From Thermoplasmata archaeon (GTDB lineage Archaea > Thermoplasmatota > Thermoplasmata > Methanomassiliicoccales > Methanomethylophilaceae), in NCBI GenBank assembly GCA_015063245.1, contig SUSV01000008.1, forward strand, positions 1 through 64,000: DNA of 64,000 nucleotides, in the 5' to 3' direction. Below the pieces are notes generated by a model, which worked only from the letters and a program-made list of their open reading frames with translations, was not told where the DNA came from and ran no database searches. This document shows, one piece after another, positions 1-8,295 of the stretch. A program made the translations under genes and the position numbers. How positions within the stretch are numbered: the stretch's first letter is position 1; each line of letters opens with the position of its first letter.

Positions 1-1264
1 ATGAATGTCGCACTTTTTCATTCCTTGCGTTCCATCCTCGACGAGTCTGCCGCTCGTTTTTGTTGCTGGTCATTTCCAGGAATTCCTTCAGTGAACAGCA
101 GATTATCCCGGTTTCGGTGACTCCACGGTAAACTCCAGGCTCCATCATGACCACATATTTCGGGAAACTGTCCGATATCTTGTCAAGATTCCCAAATTCT
201 CTGTCGAAGGTATCTCTACTGTCGATAAGCGAACAGGCCTGAATGTAAAGCCTCGAGCCATCCTTGATGGCCACGATGTCTATCTCCTTACCGTTATAAT
301 CGCCTATATACACCTCGTAGCCCCTGTACATGAGTTCGGTGAAGAGGATGTTTTCCATATGGCCGGAGATGTCCTCCGGCCTGTATCCCAGCAACGAGTG
401 CTTCAGCCCCAGGTCCGTGGCATAATACTTGTGTTTATTCTCGAGGATCCTCCTTCCCTTGAGATCGAACACGCTGGCGCGTATTATCAGGTTCGCCGCT
501 TCGAGATGCCCGATGTACTCATTGACAGTATCCACAGTGGTCTTTGAACCCGTCTCTTTTATGGTGGCACATATGTTGTTGGAAGATACGTAATTGCCGA
601 TGGTGGACAGGATTGTACGGTATATGTCCCTCAAGAGCACATGATTGCGTATGTTGAACCTCTGTTCGATGTCTTTCGAAAGGATTACTTCTGTGATGTC
701 TCTCACGGTCTGCATGCAGGATCTCTCAGACATGTCGGTGATCCACAGGATGGGAAATCCGCCTATGCGCATGTATCTGTCCAGGACGTCCTTTTCCGGC
801 AGGAAGCGTTGCGCAAAGACCTTGCATTCTGCGTACGACAGGGGCAGCATGCGTATGCGGTTATATCTGCCCCCGAGATGTGTCGAATACTCGGACGAGA
901 GCAGATTGGCGTTTGATCCAGTAAGATAGATGTCGAACATCTTCCTGGCGATGAGATCGCGTATCGCCAGTTCCCATTTCTCTATGTTCTGGATCTCGTC
1001 CACGATCAGGACATTGTCGGTTCCTTCACGATATTCCGATTCGATGTAAGAGAGGAGTTTCTCCCAATCATTCAGGCGGAAAAATTTGTGAAGCTCCGTG
1101 TCTATGTAGACAACATTGGCATCGACCAGATTCTGACGATATATGTCCAGCAGGGTCGATTTTCCGCAGCGGCGGATGCCTGTTATTACTTTAGCATTAC
1201 CATTGCCGATGAACGGTTCGATCTCAGCGAGATACCGGTCACGCGATACCAAGGACTCTTCCAT
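1..1264 (-). CDS. AAA+ ATPase, DUF4143/PD-(D/E)XK type (partial, runs off window)
   Basis: Open from an ATG at 1264 to the window edge (421 codons without a stop), so it is missing from the ORF track. I read a P-loop ITGIRRCGKSTLLD near residue 30, Walker B VLIVDEIQNIEKW near 90 and a sensor-like YLTGSN near 118. A winged-helix-like middle follows, then the DUF4143 segment (KYYATDLGLKHSLL, MENILFTELMYRGYEVY, KEIDIVAIKDG). The nuclease E-x-K position reads IQACS, so the PD-(D/E)XK site looks degenerate. The 3' end is not visible. Function of this family is unproven; it is a cytosolic ATPase frequent in archaeal accessory regions. It is paralogous to the next three ATPases. The promoter region holds TATAATG-N10-CATTATA. 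Confidence 0.85.
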   Translation of the reverse strand, partial: MEESLVSRDRYLAEIEPFIGNGNAKVITGIRRCGKSTLLDIYRQNLVDANVVYIDTELHKFFRLNDWEKLLSYIESEYREGTDNVLIVDEIQNIEKWELAIRDLIARKMFDIYLTGSNANLLSSEYSTHLGGRYNRIRMLPLSYAECKVFAQRFLPEKDVLDRYMRIGGFPILWITDMSERSCMQTVRDITEVILSKDIEQRFNIRNHVLLRDIYRTILSTIGNYVSSNNICATIKETGSKTTVDTVNEYIGHLEAANLIIRASVFDLKGRRILENKHKYYATDLGLKHSLLGYRPEDISGHMENILFTELMYRGYEVYIGDYNGKEIDIVAIKDGSRLYIQACSLIDSRDTFDREFGNLDKISDSFPKYVVMMEPGVYRGVTETGIICCSLKEFLEMTSNKNERQTRRGWNARNEKVRHS

Positions 1265-1297
1265 GATAATCCATACCTTACTGTGCATTAAAGCATT

Positions 1298-1356
1298 ATG
1301 ATTTTATCATCCTATGCAACGATAAATCATTCTATAATGTAGTTTATATCATTATA
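1298..1356. promoter_or_regulatory. Inverted repeats in the promoter of the first ATPase
   Basis: Two inverted repeats lie just upstream of the minus-strand ATPase start at 1264: ATGAT-TTT-ATCAT (1298-1310) and TATAATG-N10-CATTATA (1333-1356). They fit an operator. The binding protein is unknown; autoregulation by the ATPase or its winged-helix part is only an inference. Confidence 0.4.
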
Positions 1357-1465
1357 CAAAACGATATAATTTCTTGTATCTATGACAAACCAGTAAAACA
1401 AATGCTACCTCTATTCATGCAAATATGCACACAAATAGGCCGATTAAGGGCATAACTGAATAATC

Positions 1466-1607
1466 GGTATACTGCTGGTATACTGCAGTATACGAGCCAT
1501 TTTTCAATAATTTGGCGGACCCGCCGGGAACCGCTTGAGGCAATAGCCAGACATCAGAAATCAAGGTAACTTATACCCTGTATACGGGTATAAGTTCGGT
1601 CACTTAT
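1466..1607 (+). repeat. Dispersed hairpin repeat, copy 1
   Basis: Begins with tandem GGTATACTGC units, then an imperfect hairpin (GGCGGACCCGCCGGGAACCGC, GCGG pairing CCGC around CCC/GGG), then a tail shared with copy 3 (GCCAGACATCAGAAATC and CCTGTATACGGGTATAAGTT). It sits between the 5' end of the first ATPase and the 3' end of the second. Same orientation as copies 2-4. Confidence 0.85.
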
Positions 1608-1625
1608 CAACGAGGTCGGAAACGA

Positions 1626-2813
1626 TCATTCCATTAACCAATCCAGAACGTTCCTGATCAGTATCCCATTCTCGTTCCCTAGACCGAAACGGTCCAGTGT
1701 CAGGATAGTCTTGGCATAGTTGTCCTTCGGCCTCAAGAGCGGTTTGACCTCCCGTTTACGGGTATCGTCCGTCATCAGGGTCTGGCAGACCTGGATGTAC
1801 TCCATGGTATCGTACCTCACGGCAAGGAAATCCACCTCGGAATCCCTGTAGCATCCTACCCTGACGTCATATCCCCTGCGCAGCAGCTCCACGTACACCA
1901 GATTCTCCAGCGGTTTGCTTATATCGGTACCTGCGGTAATATTCAGAACAGCCTTCCTCATCCCCAGATCAGCAACGTAATACTTCCCGATGGTGGAGAA
2001 CAGTTTCTTTCCGACCATGTCATAACGGTCACAGGGCAGTATGAGGAACGCCTCCTCCATGGCCTTCATGTAGATCCCCACGGTGGATTCCGGGATTCCG
2101 GTACCTTGAGATACTGAGGCCTTGCTGGTGATGTTGCCGATATTTGCATAGAGGAACCTCGCTATCGCCTCCACCTTCGTGGGATCGCTGACATTGACAT
2201 GCCTGAGAACGTCCTTGACGACGATGGTGTTGTACGCCCCCTGAAGATAATCCTGCCTGTACCTCAGATCCCTCGAGGGGCCCACCCCCGGCAGTCCCCC
2301 GCATTCGAGGTATTCGATGAATGCCTTCTCCCTGTCGGTGTATCCGTGCATCTCCATGTACTCGGAGAATGACAGGGGGAACACCTCGATCTCCGTGTGG
2401 CGTCCGGATATATGGGTGGCCAGCTGTGATGAGAGCATATCGGAGTTGGAACCAGTGACATAGACATCGCAGTTCTTCTCAGCGTTCAGCGCCGAAAGGG
2501 ATAATTCCCAATCCTTCACATCCTGTATCTCATCCAAAAGAACATACATTATGCGGTCCGGATTGATCCTCTGATGGAGATAATCGTTCAGCTGTTCGCT
2601 GGTCTTTATCTTCTGGAACTCGAATTTCTCGAAATTGATGAAGATGATGTCCTCCTCAGGAACGCCGGACCTTCTGAGCTCTTCGGCATAAAGTTCCATG
2701 ATGACAGACTTTCCGCAGCGCCTCATCCCCGTTATGACCTTGATGACTCCCGTATCGTCACGGCCTGCACGGATCTTGCTGAGATACTGCTCGCGTACCA
2801 GATACTCTCCCAT
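1626..2813 (-). CDS. AAA+ ATPase, DUF4143 type
   Basis: Encodes 395 aa, full length for the family. P-loop ITGMRRCGKSVIME (about residue 28), Walker B YVLLDEIQDVKDW (about 90), sensor YVTGSNSDMLSS (about 118), winged-helix-like middle, and a C-terminal DUF4143 region with LENLVYVELLRRGYDVRVG and DSEVDFLAV. The nuclease motif II/III position reads YIQVCQ rather than E-x-K, so the acidic D/E survives but the catalytic E and K are replaced. It is closely similar to 3260-4441. The gene lies alone between repeat copies 1 and 2. The promoter holds TTTATG-N9-CATAAA (2860-2880). Biochemical role unknown; known family members are ATPases without a settled function. Confidence 0.9.
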   Translation of the reverse strand: MGEYLVREQYLSKIRAGRDDTGVIKVITGMRRCGKSVIMELYAEELRRSGVPEEDIIFINFEKFEFQKIKTSEQLNDYLHQRINPDRIMYVLLDEIQDVKDWELSLSALNAEKNCDVYVTGSNSDMLSSQLATHISGRHTEIEVFPLSFSEYMEMHGYTDREKAFIEYLECGGLPGVGPSRDLRYRQDYLQGAYNTIVVKDVLRHVNVSDPTKVEAIARFLYANIGNITSKASVSQGTGIPESTVGIYMKAMEEAFLILPCDRYDMVGKKLFSTIGKYYVADLGMRKAVLNITAGTDISKPLENLVYVELLRRGYDVRVGCYRDSEVDFLAVRYDTMEYIQVCQTLMTDDTRKREVKPLLRPKDNYAKTILTLDRFGLGNENGILIRNVLDWLME

Positions 2814-2859
2814 GTTTTGGACATGGTATCATATGTATAAATCTTTTATTAATCGTGGA

Positions 2860-2880
2860 TTTATGTAAATAATTCATAAA
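2860..2880. promoter_or_regulatory. Inverted repeat upstream of the second ATPase
   Basis: TTTATG-N9-CATAAA, 47 bp upstream of the minus-strand start at 2813, in AT-rich promoter DNA. Possible operator; nothing else in the sequence names the regulator. Confidence 0.35.
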
Positions 2881-2949
2881 AATTCGATTACTCGTATATT
2901 TATGCTATTAATCAAAATAGCCAGAGATGATATGCAGTATAATGATTCC

Positions 2950-3063
2950 TGTATACTGCCGGTATACTGCGGTATACAGCCTGTTTTCGATTAAATGAGC
3001 GGACCCGCCGGGAACCGCTTATAGCATTAGCCAGACGGAATAATCGAAGGTACATTATACCCC
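2950..3063 (+). repeat. Dispersed hairpin repeat, copy 2
   Basis: GTATACTGCCGGTATACTGC tandem units, then AGCGGACCCGCCGGGAACCGCT with AGCGG pairing CCGCT, then GCCAGAC and a diverged tail ending in TTATACCCC. It lies in the divergent gap between ATPases 1626-2813 and 3260-4441. Confidence 0.85.
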
Positions 3064-3210
3064 ATTTTGGGAGATAATCCAGTACATTATCTTCCAAAAC
3101 GAAACGGGCAATTGTCATCTCATATCCTCTGTTTATGATCCTGCATACACTTTTTGGCAGTTATCCAATTATTTCTAAAATAATAGAATTTATTTGTTGA
3201 ATATCTAATT

Positions 3211-3230
3211 AATTCTGAAAAATCAGAATT
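3211..3230. promoter_or_regulatory. Perfect 8-4-8 inverted repeat upstream of the third ATPase
   Basis: AATTCTGA-AAAA-TCAGAATT, ending 29 bp before the ATG at 3260. It overlaps the expected TATA/BRE region of this promoter, so a repressor bound there would block transcription. Confidence 0.5.
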
Positions 3231-3259
3231 TTTTAATACGCAGAGGGACATGTACGGTC

Positions 3260-4441
3260 ATGGAGATCATCAGAGAAGATTATCTGGCTTTCTTGACAGC
3301 CTCCAAGGACATGCCCAGTACGGTCAAGGTCCTAACGGGGATGAGACGCACTGGGAAGACAACTGTGCTCAACCAATTCGTAGGCCGTCTTCGTTCGATG
3401 GACACAGACGAGGAAAACATCTGTCATATCAATCTGGATCTCCTGGTCGATGAACCGAATATAAACTGGCTCCATGAACAGATAAAACCGGTACTCGAAA
3501 GGAAAGGGATGCACTACATCCTGATAGACGAGATACAGGATGTGGACGGATGGGAAAGGCTGGTGGCCATGCTTGTAGCACGCAGGGACTGCGATGTCTA
3601 TATCACCGGTTCCAATTCCAAGATGCTCTCCTCCGAATTGTCCACCAAACTGTCCGGAAGATATATCGAGATTGAGATCCTGCCCCTCTCGTTCAAGGAG
3701 TATATGGAACTGCATCCGGGCGAGAAGGAGAAAAGATTGGAAGACTTTCTGAAATTCGGCGGATTGCCGATGATAGACCCGGACAGGGGGGAATCCGTAT
3801 GCATGTATCAATCGGAGGGTGTGTTCAACACCGTGGTGATGAAGGATATAATGTCCCGCATATCAGGCAGCACAAGAAGACTGGACGCCATATGCAGGTT
3901 CCTGTACTCCAACATAGGCAACGTTACCAATCCGGACAGGATATCCGAGGCACTGAACATACCTAAGGATGATGTCTACAGGTTCATGAACGAAATCGTC
4001 TCCGCCCATCTGTTCTATCATGTCGACAGATATGATATCGTCGGGAAGAAATACCTGAAATCCAAGGGGAAATACTACGCTACCGACCTGGGGATGAGAT
4101 ACATGTTACTGAATCCCGGCAGCCTGGCGGATCTCAGCAAACCCTTGGAGAATGCCGTGTATTTCGAACTGCTCAGGAGAGGCTACAAGGTATCAGTAGG
4201 GAGCTACAACGATTCCGAGATAGATTTCACCGCCATGAAGGGTGACCGGATTATCTACTATCAGGTGACCCAGACCATGCATGCCGAACAAACGAAGAAA
4301 AGGGAACTGGTGCCATTGGAGAAAGTCACGGATAATTACCGGAAGATCGTTCTGACCGAGGACCGTATCGGCCTCGGTTCCTACGACGGGATCGATGTCG
4401 TCAACGTCATTGACTGGCTCTGTGGAATGGATATTGCGTGA
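3260..4441 (+). CDS. AAA+ ATPase, DUF4143 type
   Basis: Encodes 393 aa. P-loop LTGMRRTGKTTVLNQF, Walker B ILIDEIQDVDGWE, sensor YITGSNSKMLSS, and C-terminal LENAVYFELLRRGYKVSVG with DSEIDFTAM. The E-x-K site reads YYQVTQ, so the nuclease-like core is again degenerate. It ends with GIDVVNVIDWL, a tail shared by the paralogues in this window. Followed by a strong GC hairpin terminator. It shares a repeat-bounded module with the MNT nucleotidyltransferase on the opposite strand. No function can be assigned beyond ATP hydrolysis coupled to an unknown substrate. Confidence 0.9.
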   Translation: MEIIREDYLAFLTASKDMPSTVKVLTGMRRTGKTTVLNQFVGRLRSMDTDEENICHINLDLLVDEPNINWLHEQIKPVLERKGMHYILIDEIQDVDGWERLVAMLVARRDCDVYITGSNSKMLSSELSTKLSGRYIEIEILPLSFKEYMELHPGEKEKRLEDFLKFGGLPMIDPDRGESVCMYQSEGVFNTVVMKDIMSRISGSTRRLDAICRFLYSNIGNVTNPDRISEALNIPKDDVYRFMNEIVSAHLFYHVDRYDIVGKKYLKSKGKYYATDLGMRYMLLNPGSLADLSKPLENAVYFELLRRGYKVSVGSYNDSEIDFTAMKGDRIIYYQVTQTMHAEQTKKRELVPLEKVTDNYRKIVLTEDRIGLGSYDGIDVVNVIDWLCGMDIA

Positions 4442-4448
4442 AAGGTAT

Positions 4449-4470
4449 GCCCGCCCTTCGGGCGGGCTTT
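4449..4470 (+). terminator. Hairpin terminator after the third ATPase
   Basis: GCCCGCCC-TTC-GGGCGGGC followed by TTT, eight bases after the TGA stop at 4441. The stem is symmetric and could also end the facing minus-strand gene. Confidence 0.75.
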
Positions 4471-4504
4471 ATTGATAGCAGATCCGCTTCTTTCCGAGAT
4501 TGAC

Positions 4505-4822
4505 TCAAGCGGAACCATATACAACCTCGCCAGTCTTCATTATCTCAGAGATGATTGAGGATTCATCGTATCTTTCTGCCTCGATTTCCTGTGGTGTAAA
4601 AACCAACAGATCCATTGCCATCCCGATGGCTCCGATGCATACGCGTACTTTCACATTGCGTTCATGCTCTGATAAATCTGAATCCATGATGATTGCGATA
4701 TCAAGATCGCTGTCATCGGTTGAATTGCCTTTGGCGGCAGAACCGAAAACAATGATTGCTTTCGGGTCGAAGTTTTTGGTGACCCTATCGACAATCATCT
4801 TGATCTTGTCCTCGAACATCAT
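4505..4822 (-). CDS. MNT-type minimal nucleotidyltransferase (orphan)
   Basis: About 106 aa if started at the ATG at 4822 (MMFEDKIK); the track's longer start adds a hydrophobic run I do not trust. It has the polymerase-beta superfamily signature VFGSAAKGNSTDDSDLDIAII, the GS...DxD motif, and a third acidic position in MDLLVF. MNT proteins usually act as antitoxins that AMPylate a HEPN RNase encoded next to them. No HEPN gene is visible on either side, so the partner is lost or encoded elsewhere. Stop codon is TGA. It lies inside a repeat-bounded module with an ATPase. Confidence 0.8.
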   Translation of the reverse strand: MMFEDKIKMIVDRVTKNFDPKAIIVFGSAAKGNSTDDSDLDIAIIMDSDLSEHERNVKVRVCIGAIGMAMDLLVFTPQEIEAERYDESSIISEIMKTGEVVYGSA

Positions 4823-4895
4823 GATTCTCAATACAGTATTGCAAATTATAATGATTATCGACAACCTCAAAAGCAGTTATTTCTCATTATATTCA

Positions 4896-5026
4896 GGTAT
4901 ACTGCAACATACAGGCTGTTTTCTAGGAATGAAGCGGACCCGCCGGGAATCGCTTAAGGCAATGGCCAGACATCAGAAATCGAGCTAACATATTCCCTGT
5001 ATACGGATATAAGTTCGGTAACTTAT
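4896..5026 (+). repeat. Dispersed hairpin repeat, copy 3
   Basis: GGTATACTGC, then AAGCGGACCCGCCGGGAATCGCTT. The stem is kept by a G-U pair where copies 1 and 2 have G-C. The tail GGCAATGGCCAGACATCAGA and CCTGTATACGGATATAAG matches copy 1 over more than 70 bp. It sits between the nucleotidyltransferase and the next ATPase. Confidence 0.85.
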
Positions 5027-5084
5027 TCCCAATGAAGGAGGGCTGCACAGACTCAACCTCATTGAGAGTTATCAGGAAATCCCT

Positions 5085-6383
5085 TCAAGGACCCAGCGAG
5101 GTTATCGGTACTACGTAGACGCCATCGTCCCTCATGTATGCCGCAGAGGACATTCCGCAGATGACAGCCAGGAATTCTGGAGGCCTCCCCTTGGGATCGT
5201 CGCGGATCAATGCATCCATATCCTTCAGGCTCTTCGCGCCCTCTTCTATGGCCCCCGCACCGAGTTTGATCTCAAACGCACCCCATCTTCCGTCCGACAT
5301 CTCTACAACCGCATCGATCTCCCTGTCCTTCCCGTCCCTGTAATGATAGAGATTGCCGCCGTTCACGTATGCATATATCTGCAGATCCCTCTCGCACATC
5401 GCCTCGAACATGAAACCGAACGTATCCAGATCGTCCAGCAGCATCTCCTTGGTCAGTCCGAGCGCGGATATCGCCAGAGCCGGATCGGTTAGATGTCTCT
5501 TCGGGGTCTTCCCAACACGTACAGAAGACCTAAGGTTTGGATTGAATGCGCCCTGGTTCTCTATGAGACACATCCTGTCCAATACAGATATGTACTCCCC
5601 GACGGTATCGTCGGATATCGTATCATCATCGAACTCCTTCATATCCCTGGCAATGACTTTCCTGCTCGCCAGCGTGGATTCGTTGCGGGACAGAGACCTG
5701 AGCACACGCATCATCCTTGCCGGATCCTTGCTGCTGTCCACGGCAGGAAGATCCTCATAACATATCTGTCTGGCATACACTGACATGGCCTTTGCCGCCT
5801 GTGACGGGTTCAACCCCAGATTGCCGGGCCATCCTCCTCTGATGGTCAGATCGAGAAGGGTGTCCAGCAGAACATCCTTCATGGGGGTGTTGGCGAACCT
5901 TCCCTCGAACATCCCTTTCAGCGATACTGCACCGTCCGAATCCTTCGACTCGAAAAGGGACATGGTCCTCATGCGAACCGGTGCGATCCTGCCCAATCCG
6001 CTGTGGAGCGGTTTCGACTCCTTCTTAGGGGTCGATGATCCCGACAGGATGTACATCCCCTTGAGACCCTTCTCATCGACAATATTGCGGACCGCATCCC
6101 ATACCGCAGGGAGAAGCTGCCATTCATCGATCAGACGCGGACTGTCCCCCTTCAACGCATACCCCAGATCCAACTTGGCCAGTTTCAGGTTACGATAATC
6201 GCCGTCCGGCAGATCCAACTGATAGAAACTGTTGCAATGATGCTTGGAGGTCCAGGTCTTACCGCAGTATTTTGGACCATTCATATGCACGGCACCGCTG
6301 ACAGCAAGAGTCTCGTCGACGATATCGTCAACGAGTCTCGGGAGATACTTATCATTCTCGATCATACGGCTTAAGAAATGCAT
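5085..6383 (-). CDS. AAA+ ATPase, DUF4143 type, intact E-x-K
   Basis: Encodes 432 aa of a different subgroup from the previous three. P-loop MNGPKYCGKTWTSKH (about residue 35), Walker B RLIDEWQLLPAVWDAVR (about 85) and LSGSSTP sensor (about 113). The C-terminal PD-(D/E)XK-like core has REIDAVVEMSDGRWGAFEIKLG, so D and E-x-K are all present. It is single-copy in its repeat-bounded module (between copies 3 and 4). The promoter carries 2.7 copies of a 23-bp tandem repeat directly upstream of the start. Function unknown; the intact nuclease motif makes DNA processing plausible. Confidence 0.88.
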   Translation of the reverse strand: MHFLSRMIENDKYLPRLVDDIVDETLAVSGAVHMNGPKYCGKTWTSKHHCNSFYQLDLPDGDYRNLKLAKLDLGYALKGDSPRLIDEWQLLPAVWDAVRNIVDEKGLKGMYILSGSSTPKKESKPLHSGLGRIAPVRMRTMSLFESKDSDGAVSLKGMFEGRFANTPMKDVLLDTLLDLTIRGGWPGNLGLNPSQAAKAMSVYARQICYEDLPAVDSSKDPARMMRVLRSLSRNESTLASRKVIARDMKEFDDDTISDDTVGEYISVLDRMCLIENQGAFNPNLRSSVRVGKTPKRHLTDPALAISALGLTKEMLLDDLDTFGFMFEAMCERDLQIYAYVNGGNLYHYRDGKDREIDAVVEMSDGRWGAFEIKLGAGAIEEGAKSLKDMDALIRDDPKGRPPEFLAVICGMSSAAYMRDDGVYVVPITSLGP

Positions 6384-6393
6384 TGCTTATATA

Positions 6394-6455
6394 ATAAGGT
6401 AGTTTTCACCATTTTCATAAGGTAGTTTTCACCATTTTCATAAGGTAGTTTTCAC
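6394..6455. repeat. 23-bp tandem repeat, 2.7 copies, in the ATPase promoter
   Basis: Unit ATAAGGTAGTTTTCACCATTTTC, exact copies at 6394 and 6417, partial at 6440. The first copy begins 11 bp upstream of the minus-strand ATG at 6383 and overlaps the TATA-like TTATATAA. The position suggests an operator array for this ATPase. Confidence 0.9.
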
Positions 6456-6537
6456 TCAAGATGGTTGTGCGTGTCCCTAAGTATACAATACAATGTGAAT
6501 TAGAGACCGTTTGAACAGGGTTGACTCGGATTATTCC

Positions 6538-6608
6538 GTATACTGCCGGTATACTGCGGTATACATCCTGTTTTCAATGTAATGAGCGGACCCGCCGGGA
6601 ATCGCTAG
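6538..6608 (+). repeat. Dispersed hairpin repeat, copy 4 (short)
   Basis: GTATACTGCCGGTATACTGC, then CTGTTTTCAATG and AGCGGACCCGCCGGGAATCGCT. It lacks the GCCAGACATCAG tail of copies 1 and 3. It closes the array on the right, just before the aquaporin promoter. Confidence 0.85.
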
Positions 6609-6737
6609 AGGGTCTGCAAGATACCTCGCACTCATCGGATCGATCCGAACCGCTCATTCCATCGGAGATATCCGTTGTCGGCGGACAATCACTATATATG
6701 AGGATATTTTGGGTGACCTCACATAAGGTGATCTTAA

Positions 6738-7433
6738 ATGGATTCATCAATGAGAAAATACCTCGCAGAGGCAATCGGAACATTCGTTCTGGTGTTCTTC
6801 GGAGTAGGTACGGCCATCTTCACAATGGGTGCCTGGGCCGGAGTAGATTATGTCGCCATCGCACTCGCATTCGGACTTTCCGTCGTGGTCATGTCCGTCA
6901 CCATCGGAAGGATCTCCGGATGCCACCTCAACCCTGCAATCTCACTTGCAATGTTCCTCGACAAGAAGCTCGAGCAGAAAGATTTCATCGGATACGTGGT
7001 CGGACAGATCATCGGTGCGGTTGTCGCAGGTCTCATCCTGCTGCTCCTCGCATATTCCGTCTTCGACGCACCCTCCTGGGGAGACTTCCTCGATGCAGGA
7101 CCCTGGGGAGCGAACGGAACGGAGAAGGTCTTCCCTGCACTCATCGCAGAGATCATCATGACCTTCTTCTTCGTCCTCGTCGTCTTCGGAGCCACAGCAA
7201 AGGACGGAATGGACAAGTTCGCAGGACTCTACATCGGTCTCGCACTGACGATGGTCCACCTCGTCGGAATCGGAATCACCGGTACATCCGTCAACCCCGC
7301 AAGGTCCATCGGTATGGCCCTCTTCCAGCCCGATGCATGGGGGGATCTCTGGATCTTCATCGTCGCACCTCTCATCGGTGGAGTTCTCGCCTGGCTCGTA
7401 TGGAGCAAGGTCCTCCGCGACGAGTCCGAGTGA
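6738..7433 (+). CDS. MIP-family aquaporin/glycerol facilitator (AqpM-like)
   Basis: 231 aa with six predicted membrane spans and the two half-helix NPA boxes: GCHLNPAIS near residue 65 and TSVNPARS near 190, the second followed by the pore Arg. It moves water and small neutral solutes, possibly glycerol or dissolved gases as proposed for methanogen AqpM, across the cytoplasmic membrane. The ATG at 6738 has an AGGTGAT Shine-Dalgarno 6 nt upstream; a second ATG at 6750 is possible. Transcription ends at the hairpin at 7449. It is the first non-ATPase gene after the repeat array and looks like ordinary chromosomal cargo. Confidence 0.95.
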   Translation: MDSSMRKYLAEAIGTFVLVFFGVGTAIFTMGAWAGVDYVAIALAFGLSVVVMSVTIGRISGCHLNPAISLAMFLDKKLEQKDFIGYVVGQIIGAVVAGLILLLLAYSVFDAPSWGDFLDAGPWGANGTEKVFPALIAEIIMTFFFVLVVFGATAKDGMDKFAGLYIGLALTMVHLVGIGITGTSVNPARSIGMALFQPDAWGDLWIFIVAPLIGGVLAWLVWSKVLRDESE

Positions 7434-7448
7434 TTTCTAAACTTCAAG

Positions 7449-7475
7449 ACCGTCCCCGGAAGGGGACGGTGATTA
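7449..7475 (+). terminator. Hairpin terminator after the aquaporin
   Basis: ACCGTCCCC-GGAA-GGGGACGGT followed by GATTATTATC, 15 bp after the stop codon. Also positioned to stop the converging AbiE remnant. Confidence 0.75.
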
Positions 7476-7486
7476 TTATCAACAAA

Positions 7487-7708
7487 TCATATTGTGCGGA
7501 TACGTTCGCTTATTTTGATGAACGATTCCCTCTTCCATCCGTTCAGAGCATCTCTGTTCGTAATGAATGGGATGACATCCTTCTTTGCATCTTCAAAATC
7601 GACAGATTCGAATCTTTCCCTGATCATCCTCATCAACTCTTCGCGATCGAATATACAGTCCTCGTGAACATAGCTCGACTATAACAGCAGTTCCGGGAGC
7701 CCGCGCAT
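7487..7708 (-). pseudogene. AbiEii-like toxin remnant with in-frame TAG
   Basis: An ATG overlaps the AbiEi stop (TAATG), giving MRGLPELLL, a TAG codon, then 63 more residues to TGA. The part after the TAG (DREELMRMIRERFESVDFED, DVIPFI, W..E.F) resembles the C-terminus of AbiEii/DUF1814 nucleotidyltransferase toxins, usually 250-300 aa. The catalytic GS...D and downstream residues are absent, so most of the toxin is deleted. The TAG could be decay or a pyrrolysine codon. Translational coupling to AbiEi is preserved. I infer a disarmed AbiE system. Confidence 0.6.
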
Positions 7709-8295
7709 TATATGATCTTCTCCATAACCTTTCCGAACAGCTTCACATTTGAGCACCCATACATCTTTGACAGTTTCTTGATACGGTCAAAATCCAGTTC
7801 CATCAAATCATCTATGTTTATTCTAAGGTCTTCGAACAGCATATCCTTGAGATCCCTCTGCGAGTACACTGGTGGCTTTATGTACAGTTCATCACAGATA
7901 GCCTTCTCAGGGGTGGCGATCCACCATGTGTATCCATTCTCAGTAATCATTTTCGTTCCGTAAGGGAAAGCATTCGGTGCAACATCGCGGTACCAATAAT
8001 CGCCGAAATGGTTGGAATAAAACTTACTCCTGCGTGTCTTGTATGTTGCCGAGGTGTACACATATACCGCCTCCGGTATGAGTCCGTGATATGCCAGAGC
8101 CCATTCGAAAGAGAGGTATGATGGATTGCGGATTGCTTGCGCGAGATAGTGGCCAGGCGTATCCGGATCGGTTTCATAGATCCCTCTCACAACCCTGATG
8201 TAATCGCCGTTCTTCACCATCCTCTCTAATTTGCAGGCAGGATTGGAATAATCCTTGAGGGATTCCATTATTAAAGAAGATGTAACTATCATCAA
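7708..8295 (-). CDS. AbiEi-type antitoxin/transcriptional regulator
   Basis: 195 aa. The middle reads VRGIYETDPDTPGHYLAQ, LSFEWALAYHGLIP and WWIATPEKAICDELY, the pattern of AbiEi family antitoxins (N-terminal winged helix followed by the AbiEi C-terminal domain). AbiEi represses its own promoter and neutralises the AbiEii nucleotidyltransferase in type IV toxin-antitoxin systems. The first ATG at 8295 lies inside the upstream inverted-repeat region; MESLKDYS at about 8268 is an alternative start. The downstream toxin is truncated, so only the regulator appears intact. Confidence 0.78.
   Translation of the reverse strand: MMIVTSSLIMESLKDYSNPACKLERMVKNGDYIRVVRGIYETDPDTPGHYLAQAIRNPSYLSFEWALAYHGLIPEAVYVYTSATYKTRRSKFYSNHFGDYWYRDVAPNAFPYGTKMITENGYTWWIATPEKAICDELYIKPPVYSQRDLKDMLFEDLRINIDDLMELDFDRIKKLSKMYGCSNVKLFGKVMEKII

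Noticed and set aside
1513-1536. tRNA gene
   Set aside because: Only a short stretch (reverse complement TCCCGGCGGGTCCGC) resembles a tRNA 3' end; no D or anticodon arm can be drawn, so I treat it as part of the repeat.
4500-4988. 162-aa plus-strand ORF covering the MNT gene and repeat copy 3
   Set aside because: The opposite strand encodes a clear nucleotidyltransferase; this frame has no family features. The repeat's frame stays open in all four copies (GIL..T..F...RTRRE), but the substitutions do not look coding.
6521-7684. 387-aa plus-strand ORF
   Set aside because: It overlaps the aquaporin in another frame; its Arg/His-rich translation is a shadow, and it runs through the repeat and the terminator.
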